Assembly (NCBI GenBank): GCA_016223085.1
Contig: JACRPS010000010.1
Location: 62,001-126,000, forward strand
Reading direction: 5' to 3'
DNA length: 64,000 nucleotides
Source of the DNA: Chloroflexota bacterium
GTDB taxonomy: Bacteria; Chloroflexota; Anaerolineae; Aggregatilineales; Phototrophicaceae
The position numbers and the translations under genes were made by a program. How positions within the stretch are numbered: the first letter of the stretch is position 1; each line of letters begins with the position of its first letter. The notes below the pieces were generated by a model that saw only the letters and a list, made by a program, of their open reading frames with translations, ran no database searches and was not told where the DNA came from. Shown one piece after another: positions 55,052-62,161 of this stretch.

Positions 55052-55937
55052 AGTCGTTCAGGCCACGTTCGTTAGAATGGAAGTACCCCTACTTTCATGA
55101 AACGAGCGTAGACCATGAACGACCACTATATTGTAACGGTTTATGTGATGATTGATGACCTACTGAAAGCCATGCAACACAAAACCGATGTCCGGGCTGG
55201 GTGCAGTGACGCCGAAATCCTGACGGTGGGCATCGTAGCGGCTCAAGCGTTTCAGAATCATCATGAACGGGCGTTGGGAGTGCTGCAACGGTTGGGCTAT
55301 ATCGGCAAGGTGAGTCTCTCGCGCTTCAACCGCCGTCTGCATCGCTTGTTGCAGGTGTTGTATCAGCTGGGTTGGCTGGTGGGCGAAGCCTTTCAGGGCG
55401 GGAAGGTCTACATCATTGATACCTGTCCGCTGCCGGTTTGTAAGCGTGTGCGAGCGCGCCGTTGTCGCAAGGTGAAGGGGCGGGAATTCTACGGCTATTG
55501 TGCCAGCCGCGACGAGCATTACTTTGGCTGGCAGTTGCACCTGGTGTGCAACACGGACGGTATCCCAATTGCTTTTGACCTGTTGCCCGCTAAATGGGAT
55601 GAACTGGTGGGTGTGCAGGAGTTGCTGGCTGGCTTGCCGGAAGGCAGTGTTGTGGTAGCTGACAAAGGCTACATTAGCCAGAAGGATGAAATCTTGGCCT
55701 ACGTCTATGGCGGTGTGCGTCTGGTGCCGCGTTATCGCAACAATATGCGCGGCAACAGTGCTGAAGATACCGCCTTGCTCGACGCCCATCGTCGCCAGAT
55801 TGAAGCGGTCAACAGCCAGTTGGAGAAAATGGGACTTCAGCGCCTGCACGCCAGCACCAATGACGGCTTTGCCTTTAAGGTCCTGGCTTCGCTGCTCGCG
55901 CTGGCCTTTCATAATGCCCTCAAATAGCAATCAAGGT
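55034..55937 (+). mobile_element. complete IS982-family insertion sequence, 904 bp
   Basis: The ends are 18-bp inverted repeats: left ACCTTGATTGCTAGTTGA, right the reverse complement with one mismatch (TATTTGA for TAGTTGA). They are flanked by a 7-bp target duplication TTACCAC at 55027-55033 and 55938-55944. One transposase fills the element. Intact ends, duplication and frame point to a recent insertion. Confidence 0.93.
55115..55927 (+). CDS. IS982-family transposase
   Basis: 270 residues, DDE-type. Catalytic residues are in place: D102 in VYIIDTCPLPVCK, D183 in SVVVADKGYISQK and E230 in RRQIEAVNSQLEKMG. CSDAEILTVGIVAAQAF near 30-46 and FYGYCASRDEHYFGWQLH near 128-145 are typical of the family. 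The reading frame is uninterrupted and the gene ends ten bases before the element's right edge, so it is probably active or recently so. Confidence 0.93.
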   Translation: MNDHYIVTVYVMIDDLLKAMQHKTDVRAGCSDAEILTVGIVAAQAFQNHHERALGVLQRLGYIGKVSLSRFNRRLHRLLQVLYQLGWLVGEAFQGGKVYIIDTCPLPVCKRVRARRCRKVKGREFYGYCASRDEHYFGWQLHLVCNTDGIPIAFDLLPAKWDELVGVQELLAGLPEGSVVVADKGYISQKDEILAYVYGGVRLVPRYRNNMRGNSAEDTALLDAHRRQIEAVNSQLEKMGLQRLHASTNDGFAFKVLASLLALAFHNALK

Positions 55938-56025
55938 TTACCACAGAGAATTAGAGGTTCAGAGACACAGAGAATAATGCAATGCTCGGTACCTCTGTGT
56001 CTCCGAGCCTCCGTGTTATGCTTTT
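55938..56025. repeat. CAGAG-type inverted repeat (IS target)
   Basis: TTACCACAGAGAATTAGAGG and AGAGACACAGAGAATAATGC face GGTACCTCTGTGTCTCCGAG downstream. The IS982 element inserted into its left border. A related tract lies at 5824-5858. Confidence 0.6.
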
Positions 56026-56050
56026 ATTCTTTCTTTTCTTCTGAGGGCTT

Positions 56051-57511
56051 ATGCGGCAACTGACGATTGAACGCGCCGCCGTCATCATCCTGTTCGCGCT
56101 GCTGTTCGCGCTGGCCGCGCGCATTCCGACAGACACCGATACGTGGTGGCACATCCGCAGCGGCGAATACACGCTCACACACGGCATGATCTACGCCGAC
56201 CCGTTTTCGTTCACGAAGGCGGGTCAACCCTGGATTAACCATAGTTGGGGCGCGCAGATTATCCTGTATGCCGTGTGGCGGCTGGCGGGTAATTTCGGGC
56301 TGGCGGTGTACGTAGCCGCGCTGGCGACGGTCGGCATGGTTTTCGTCTACAAAATGTCGCCCGGCAATGTCTATCTTCGCGCCTTCACGCTGGTGATCGG
56401 CGCGGCAGCGGCGGCGGTGTTCTGGTCGCCGCGCCCGCAAATGCTGTCGTTCGCCCTCAGCGCGGCTGTGCTGTATTTGCTGTACCTGTACAAACGGCGC
56501 GGCCTGGATCGCCTGTGGCTGATTCCGGTCATCATCGGCGTGTGGGGCAATCTGCACGCCGGGTTTTCGATTGCCTTCATCTTCCTGCTAGGCTTCATCG
56601 CCGGCGAAGTGCTGAATAACCTCTTTCGGCCATCGGCTGAAAACGTGATCGGCTGGCGCGGCATTCGCAGGCTGGCGCTGGTCACGCTGGTATCGGCGGC
56701 GGCGCTGGTCATCAACCCCTATGGCCTGCAAATGCTCGCCGTGCCATTCCAGACGGTCAGCATCGGCGCGCTGCAAAACTTCATCCAGGAGTGGAATTCG
56801 CCCAACTTCCACGACCGTTCGACGTGGCCGTTTATCGCGCTGCTGCTGGGCTTGTTCGGCGCGGCAGGGGCAAGTAAAAAGCGGCTGGATTGGACGGATT
56901 TCGTGCTGGCGTCCGGCACGGCGTTTATGGCGCTGCTGGCCGGGCGGAATATCGCCGTGTTCGCCGTCGTTGCCACGCCGATGTTGACCGATCACCTCGA
57001 CGCGCTGCTGGCCGAACGCGGCTGGGTGGTGCAGCCGGTGCGCCGGGTGACGCCTGGTATGGCGCGTTTGAACGCGGTATTGGTTGCCGTGATTGTGCTG
57101 GCCGCGGCGCTCAAAGTGCTGCTGGTGCTGGACGCCGAAACGGTGCGGCAGGCACAGGAAGACTTTTTGCCTGTCCGGGTGGCGGAGTATTTGCAGGCGG
57201 AACAGCCGCCGGGGCCGATGTTCAACAGCTATAACTGGGGCGGCTACCTGCTGTTCGCGCTGCCGGACGAGCCGGTGTTTGTAGATGGGCGAACCGACCT
57301 GTACGGCGACGACTTTTTGACGAACGCCTATCTGAAAACAGCCACCGGCGGCGAGGGCTGGCAGGACGTGCTGAACCAGTACGGCATCCGGCTGGTAGTG
57401 GTGGAGGCTAACAGCGGCCTGGCGCGGCGGCTGCGCGATGCGTCCGGCTGGACGCTGGCCTATGAAGACAAGCAGGCAGTGGTGTTCACGCGGGAAAAAG
57501 AAAATGGTTAA
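56051..57511 (+). CDS. polytopic membrane protein (TDTWWHI family)
   Basis: 486 residues, about ten membrane segments and a C-terminal extracellular part. The first loop RIPTDTDTWWHIRSGEYTLT, then DPFSFTKAGQPWINHSWGAQ, marks a widespread uncharacterised GT-C-like family of glycan regions. NSYNWGGYLLFALPDEPVFVDG is the typical C-terminal-domain motif. It lies just after the IS element and its adjacent CAGAG-type repeat, with no clear promoter. It overlaps the next gene by eight bases. Confidence 0.75.
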   Translation: MRQLTIERAAVIILFALLFALAARIPTDTDTWWHIRSGEYTLTHGMIYADPFSFTKAGQPWINHSWGAQIILYAVWRLAGNFGLAVYVAALATVGMVFVYKMSPGNVYLRAFTLVIGAAAAAVFWSPRPQMLSFALSAAVLYLLYLYKRRGLDRLWLIPVIIGVWGNLHAGFSIAFIFLLGFIAGEVLNNLFRPSAENVIGWRGIRRLALVTLVSAAALVINPYGLQMLAVPFQTVSIGALQNFIQEWNSPNFHDRSTWPFIALLLGLFGAAGASKKRLDWTDFVLASGTAFMALLAGRNIAVFAVVATPMLTDHLDALLAERGWVVQPVRRVTPGMARLNAVLVAVIVLAAALKVLLVLDAETVRQAQEDFLPVRVAEYLQAEQPPGPMFNSYNWGGYLLFALPDEPVFVDGRTDLYGDDFLTNAYLKTATGGEGWQDVLNQYGIRLVVVEANSGLARRLRDASGWTLAYEDKQAVVFTREKENG

Positions 57512-58817
57512 AACCCCTCCCCCTAACCCCCACTTCTCTCAGGGGACAAATGTCCCCGTTCGAGTCGCCGTACACGGAGAGGGGGAGCGGAAAGCGAATT
57601 TGAGTGGCCTGCTGGGCGACTTTCGCCTGCTGCTGATTTTGTTTATCGCCCTGCGGGTCATGCTGCTGATGGCCTACCAGCCGCTTTTGCTCGACGGCGG
57701 TGAACGCGGCATCACCGCCGGTGGCGATTACCAGACGTACTTTAACATCGCGTCGCTGTCGGACAGCCTCGGCGCGCCGTTCCGGGATTGGTGGAGCGAG
57801 TTCCCGCCCGTGTGGACGTTCCTCTCGGTGTTGATCTACCAGATGACCAACGCTACCTACAGCAGTTATGCGTTTCTGCTGGGGCTGGTGATGATCGCGT
57901 TTGATGCGGGCAATCTGGTGCTGGTGCGGAATATCGGCGCGAGGCTGCACGGCGCAAATACCGGCATGGCGCTGGCGTGGATTTACGCCGTTTTACTCGC
58001 GCCGCTGGCGTTCACGTTCTGGACGTTTGAGCCGCTGGTGGCGTTCTGGCTGCTGCTGGGCCTGTGGTGGCTGCTGCGCGGGCGCGACATTCCTTCGGCG
58101 GTGGCGGCGGTGGTTGGCGCGCTGACGAAGTTCACCCCGGCGCTGCTGCTGGGGGCGGTCTGGCGCTTCCGCGACACACGCCGCGCGGGGCTGTACACAA
58201 CGGTCGTGGTCGGGATGTTCGCGCTGGCCTACCTGCCGCTGCTGGCGCAGAACGCCGCCATGACGCTGCCCTCGCTGACGGCGCAGTTTAACAAAGCCTC
58301 GTACCAATCGGTATGGGCGCTCATTGACCGCAACTATCGCACCGGCAATTTTGGCCCGTTGGAAGACCGGGCCGACCCGGCCAGAGCCGCCAATGTGCAG
58401 GGCAATCCGGCGGTGATTCCCGGCTGGCTGCGACTCGGTGTAGCGACAGTCATCGGCCTGTTTATTTTTGCACGCACGCGACGGTTTGATGATCGCGGGC
58501 TGGTGGCCTTTGTAACCATTACCCTGCTGATCTTCTTCCTTCAGGCGCAGGGTTGGAGTCCGCAGTGGCTGGCGCAGATCGTGCCGCTGGTGCTGCTGTG
58601 TTTCCCTAACCGCAACGGCGTGCTGATCGTGGTGATTCTGAGCGCGGTGACGTTCACGGAATACCCGTTCCTGTTTATCCGCACCGGCGACACGGGCGGC
58701 GAAATCACCGGCGCGCTGGTGCTGCCGTTTGTGGTGCTGGTGCTGGCACGCACCGTGATTCTGATTGGCCTGTGTGTGGCGCTGTATCAGAAGCTGCGGC
58801 AGCAGCCGGTGGACTAA
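57504..58817 (+). CDS. GT87-like polytopic glycosyltransferase with repeat-derived N-terminus
   Basis: 437 residues from ATG 57504. About ten membrane segments begin near residue 37 (LLGDFRLLLILFIALRVMLL). The first outer loop GGDYQTYFNIASLSDSL with FPPVWTFLSVLIYQ has the acidic residue expected of a GT-C catalytic loop. Residues ~4-28 (TPPPNPHFSQGTN...HGEGE) are the translation of a C-rich dispersed repeat. A TTG at 57599 could be the real start, giving a protein that begins right before the first membrane segment. It overlaps the upstream gene by eight bases. Confidence 0.75.
   Translation: MVKTPPPNPHFSQGTNVPVRVAVHGEGERKANLSGLLGDFRLLLILFIALRVMLLMAYQPLLLDGGERGITAGGDYQTYFNIASLSDSLGAPFRDWWSEFPPVWTFLSVLIYQMTNATYSSYAFLLGLVMIAFDAGNLVLVRNIGARLHGANTGMALAWIYAVLLAPLAFTFWTFEPLVAFWLLLGLWWLLRGRDIPSAVAAVVGALTKFTPALLLGAVWRFRDTRRAGLYTTVVVGMFALAYLPLLAQNAAMTLPSLTAQFNKASYQSVWALIDRNYRTGNFGPLEDRADPARAANVQGNPAVIPGWLRLGVATVIGLFIFARTRRFDDRGLVAFVTITLLIFFLQAQGWSPQWLAQIVPLVLLCFPNRNGVLIVVILSAVTFTEYPFLFIRTGDTGGEITGALVLPFVVLVLARTVILIGLCVALYQKLRQQPVD
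57512..57586. repeat. C-rich dispersed repeat with nested palindrome, inside a coding region
   Basis: Begins AACCCCTCCCCCTAACCCC and ends TACACGGAGAGGGGG, the same borders as the copies at 59880 and 62764. It holds an extra palindrome GGGGACAAATGTCCCC (57542-57557). In frame at the N-terminus of the GT87-like gene. Confidence 0.75.
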
Positions 58818-58838
58818 GTGTCTATCCATAAACCCTTC

Positions 58839-58866
58839 GTAGGGGCACGGCATGCCGTGCCCCTAC
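58839..58866. repeat. dispersed palindrome, copy 13
   Basis: 28 bp, perfect; left arm GTAGGGGCACGGCA. In the 178-bp gap after the GT87-like gene, itself flanked by TCTATCCATAAACCC and an inverted GGTTTACGGATAGG, which make a larger imperfect hairpin. Confidence 0.9.
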
Positions 58867-58995
58867 CGACAAATAAAAGCGGTTTACGGATAGGTTCTAA
58901 ACCAAAGATTCACAAAAAATCAACATTTTCTTGAGGCTGAACAACGGTTGCTCAATGGTAGTCTTAAGCATAGACCCGGTACACAGGAGCATCCG

Positions 58996-59412
58996 ATGCG
59001 ACCCGAACTCGAAATCGCGCGGCAGTTGATCGAAGAAAAGCAGTTTGACCGAGCGCGGACGATTTTGCTGAAAGCCAGCGACGACCCGACCGCGCTGAAG
59101 TGGCTGGCGAGGCTGGAAGAGATGACGCCGAAGCCGATCCAGAAGCTGAATGGCAATGGGAACGGCAACGGCCATTCCGGCTGGCAGTATGCGGCGCTGG
59201 AAGTGAAACGCTCCTACGGCACGCAGTACCGCTTTAATGGCAGCGCCATGCCGGACTGGAAAGACCAGCCGATCTTTTACGCGCTGAATGAGTTGGGGCG
59301 GGATGGCTGGGAACTGGTCAGCTTCGACGGCAGGGAGGAAACAACCGTCTATATCCTCAAGAAACAGGGCGCGGCGCTGGAAAACAGGAAGGTTGAGGTC
59401 TGGGATCAATAG
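58996..59412 (+). CDS. small protein with C-terminal DUF4177-like domain
   Basis: 138 residues, no signal or membrane segment. Residues 1-45 look like one TPR-type helix pair (ELEIARQLIEEKQFDRARTIL, then DPTALKWLARLEEM). After a Gly/Asn linker (LNGNGNGNGHSG), residues 62-125 match the DUF4177 pattern: WQYAALEVKRSYG, then LNELGRDGWELVSFDGREE and VYILKKQG. Function unknown. ATG 58996 has AGGAG six bases upstream; a frame from 58948 is ignored. It has its own leader and precedes the GT39 gene by 26 bp. Confidence 0.8.
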   Translation: MRPELEIARQLIEEKQFDRARTILLKASDDPTALKWLARLEEMTPKPIQKLNGNGNGNGHSGWQYAALEVKRSYGTQYRFNGSAMPDWKDQPIFYALNELGRDGWELVSFDGREETTVYILKKQGAALENRKVEVWDQ

Positions 59413-59438
59413 TTCATCGTCTGCGAACCGATGATCGC

Positions 59439-60962
59439 GTGGTGCTGGCATTGATTCTGCTGCTGGCGCTGATGTTACGCCTGGTCAATCTGGGGACTCG
59501 CTCCCTGTGGTATGACGAGGCGTTTGCCGTGTTATTCAGCGAAAAAGGGCTGGACGCGATGCTGGCCGGCACGCTGACGCCGGTTGCCGGCGGCGCGGCG
59601 GATATTCACCCGCTGCTGTATTACAGCACGCTCAATCTGTGGATGGCCGTATTCGGGCAGAGTCCGGCAGCCGTGCGGCTGTGGAGCGTGTTACTGGGTG
59701 TGGCGACGGTCGGCGTGATGTACCTGCTGGGGCGCGATTTGTTCGGCGCTAGAACCGGGCTGGTGGCAGCACTCATCACAGCAGTCGCGCCATTCCATGT
59801 CCAGTATTCGCAGGAAACGCGGATGTACGCGCTGCTCGGCCTGCTGCTGCTGCTGGCGACGTGGTGTTTTGTGCGGGGCAACCCCTCCCCCCAACCCCCT
59901 CCCCGTATACGGAGAGGGGGAGTAGGCTGGTGGCTGGCGTTTGGGGTGCTGGCGGCGCTGGCGATGTACACGCAGCAGTTGGCGGCGTTTTATCTGATCG
60001 CGCTGGGACTGGTGCCGGTGCTGGCGCGGCGGCGCGACCTGTTGGTGCGGGTGGCCCTTGGCACGGCAGTGGCGGTCATTTTGTACCTGCCCTGGCTGGT
60101 GAACCTGCCGAGTCAGTTTGGCAAGGTGCAGTCATATTACTGGCTGTCCCCCCCCAACATCGGCCAACTGCTGCTGACCATTCGCTCATTTCTGGTAGTG
60201 CATCTGGAAATCCCTGCGCCGGCTTCGACGCTGGGCTTCCTCGGTTCGATTTTCCTGATTGCATTCCTGATGATCCAGGTGGTTATTGTGCTGCGCGGGC
60301 GGCGCAGCCGAGGCGAACGCACACCGCTGCTGCTCGTGCTGTGGCTGGCTGCCGCGCCGGTGGCGCTGCTGTGGCTGGTGTCGCAGCTTCAGCCGGTGTA
60401 TCTCATCCGGGCGCTGCTGCCGTCGGCCCTGATGCTGTATCTGGCGCTGGCGTGGCTGTTCAACCGCGCCGGGCTGCCGCGCCCGATTGCTGCCGTGATT
60501 GGAGGGGGGGCGCTGGCGCTGGCGGTGGTCGGCCTGTATCACCAGTATACATGGTCAACCTTCCCCAATTCGCCATATCCGGCTGCCGTTGCCGCCATTC
60601 GCGCCGAATGGCAGGCTGGTGACGTGGTGATTCACCAGGACAAACTGTCGGCACTGCCGATGATTTATTACGAGCGCGATCTGCCGCAGCGTTACCTGCG
60701 CGATCTGCCGGGCAGCGGCGACGATACGCTGGCGCTGCCGACGCAGCAGGCGCTGGGTTTGCTGGCGGACGAGTCGGTGGAGCAGGCGGCAGCGGGCGCG
60801 CGCCGGGTGTGGTGGGTGGTGTTCGACTTTGCCGAACGCCAGTATGCGGCGGCGGGGCGTCCTGAACTGCGCGAAGCGGTCGCCTGGCTGGACGAACAGT
60901 ATGCTGAAACCGGGCGCTGGACGTTCAACGATCTGATACTGGTTCGCTATGAGGAGCGATGA
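59439..60962 (+). CDS. GT39-family glycosyltransferase (ArnT/PMT-like)
   Basis: 507 residues, about eleven membrane segments. Transfers a sugar from a polyprenyl-phosphate donor outside the cytoplasmic membrane. Motifs: LGTRSLWYDEAFAVLF with the catalytic D-E, ADIHPLLYYSTLNLW, and APFHVQYSQETRMYALLG. Start is GTG at 59439 or 59442. Residues ~147-161 (NPSPQPPPRIRRGG) are an in-frame C-rich dispersed repeat in a loop between two membrane segments. Its C-terminal ~110 residues are extracellular. It overlaps the next gene by four bases. Confidence 0.9.
   Translation: MVLALILLLALMLRLVNLGTRSLWYDEAFAVLFSEKGLDAMLAGTLTPVAGGAADIHPLLYYSTLNLWMAVFGQSPAAVRLWSVLLGVATVGVMYLLGRDLFGARTGLVAALITAVAPFHVQYSQETRMYALLGLLLLLATWCFVRGNPSPQPPPRIRRGGVGWWLAFGVLAALAMYTQQLAAFYLIALGLVPVLARRRDLLVRVALGTAVAVILYLPWLVNLPSQFGKVQSYYWLSPPNIGQLLLTIRSFLVVHLEIPAPASTLGFLGSIFLIAFLMIQVVIVLRGRRSRGERTPLLLVLWLAAAPVALLWLVSQLQPVYLIRALLPSALMLYLALAWLFNRAGLPRPIAAVIGGGALALAVVGLYHQYTWSTFPNSPYPAAVAAIRAEWQAGDVVIHQDKLSALPMIYYERDLPQRYLRDLPGSGDDTLALPTQQALGLLADESVEQAAAGARRVWWVVFDFAERQYAAAGRPELREAVAWLDEQYAETGRWTFNDLILVRYEER
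59880..59922. repeat. C-rich dispersed repeat inside a coding region
   Basis: AACCCCTCCCCCCAACCCCC on the left, CCCGTATACGGAGAGGGGGA on the right; in frame in the GT39 gene. Confidence 0.8.
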
Positions 60963-62161
60963 TGGCGCAACGCCGCGCTGATGGTTTAATTTTCCTGCTG
61001 GCGATAATCGTCGTCCTGGCGGTGATGGTTATCATCACGCACAACGCTTTCACCGCGCCATACCCCGGCCTCAACGATTTTATGTCACGCTGGGAAGGCG
61101 CGCGCTCCTACTGGGTTGATCGGCTGAATCCGTATGGCGAACAGGCCAGCCTGAATATTCAGCAGCGCATTTACGGGCGGCCAGTCGTGGAAGGGGAAGA
61201 CCCCGGTTATTTCGCCTATCCGTTTTATACACTGTTCGTGGTCTGGCCGCTGGTGGTGCTGCCGTATAGCTGGGCGTCGGCAGTCTGGATGGTGCTGCTG
61301 GAAGTCAGTCTGGTTGTTTCGCTGTTCCTGCTGCTCGATCTATTCCGCTGGAAACCCCGGCCAACCCTGCTGGCGGTGCTCATGGTATGGACGTTGGTGT
61401 TTTATTTCTCGTCGCGCGGGTTAATCCTGGGTCAGCCGGGGCTGCTGGTCGCTTTTCTTGAGATTTTGGCGGTGTGGGCGCTGGTCAAACAATGGGATGG
61501 CCTCGCGGGGGTGGCGCTGGCGCTGTCCACGATTAAGCCGCAGATGGGCTTTTTGATCGTGCCGTTCCTGCTGCTGTGGGGGCTGCGGGCGCGGCGCTGG
61601 CGTCTTGTCGGCGCGTTCGCCGCCGTGTTGGGCGCGCTGCTGCTGGCCTCGTTCCTGCTGCAACCGTCGTGGCTGTCCGACTGGCTGGCGCAACTGGCGC
61701 TGTATCCGTCCTACACGGCGCTGGGGTCGCCGGTGTGGATTATCACCCGGTATTATCTCGGCCTGGGGGACGCGGCGGAACTGGCTGTTGCCGCCGCGCT
61801 GGTCGCGCTGCTGCTGTGGGCATGGTATACCGTGCTGGTACAGGCGAGGCAGGAGCGCTTCCTGTGGACGGTTGCGCTGACGCTGACCGTCACGCACCTG
61901 ATCGCGCCGCGCACGGCCACGCCGCATTACGTCGTGTTCCTGCTGCCGCTGATCTTTTATCTGGCGCTGATTGCCCGTAAACGGCGCAGCGGGCTGTGGG
62001 TTGGCCTGGTGTTGCTGGCGCTGCTGGTGCTGCCCTGGCTGCACTTTGTAGCGACGGTCGAGGGCGAGTTTGAGCATCCGACCGTGTATCTGCCGCTGCC
62101 GTTCGGGATGCTGGCGCTGTTGTGGCTGACCCGGCGGCGGTGGTGGGAGCGCGCCACGTGA
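60959..62161 (+). CDS. GT87/DUF2029-type polytopic glycosyltransferase
   Basis: 400 residues, about ten membrane segments. The first loop PYPGLNDFMSRWEGARSYW with RLNPYGEQASLNIQQRIYG and FAYPFYTLFVVWPLVVLPY is the standard layout of the alpha-mannosyltransferase-like GT87 family; LSTIKPQMGFLIVPFLLLW is its second signature. It uses a polyprenyl-phosphate sugar donor. Start ATG 60959 (or the second ATG at 60962) overlaps the GT39 stop; its own stop overlaps the next GTG by four bases. Confidence 0.85.
   Translation: MMAQRRADGLIFLLAIIVVLAVMVIITHNAFTAPYPGLNDFMSRWEGARSYWVDRLNPYGEQASLNIQQRIYGRPVVEGEDPGYFAYPFYTLFVVWPLVVLPYSWASAVWMVLLEVSLVVSLFLLLDLFRWKPRPTLLAVLMVWTLVFYFSSRGLILGQPGLLVAFLEILAVWALVKQWDGLAGVALALSTIKPQMGFLIVPFLLLWGLRARRWRLVGAFAAVLGALLLASFLLQPSWLSDWLAQLALYPSYTALGSPVWIITRYYLGLGDAAELAVAAALVALLLWAWYTVLVQARQERFLWTVALTLTVTHLIAPRTATPHYVVFLLPLIFYLALIARKRRSGLWVGLVLLALLVLPWLHFVATVEGEFEHPTVYLPLPFGMLALLWLTRRRWWERAT

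Noticed and set aside
57558-57566. GTTCGAGTC resembling a tRNA T-loop
   Set aside because: It lies inside the C-rich repeat, with no acceptor stem, D-arm or anticodon arm around it.
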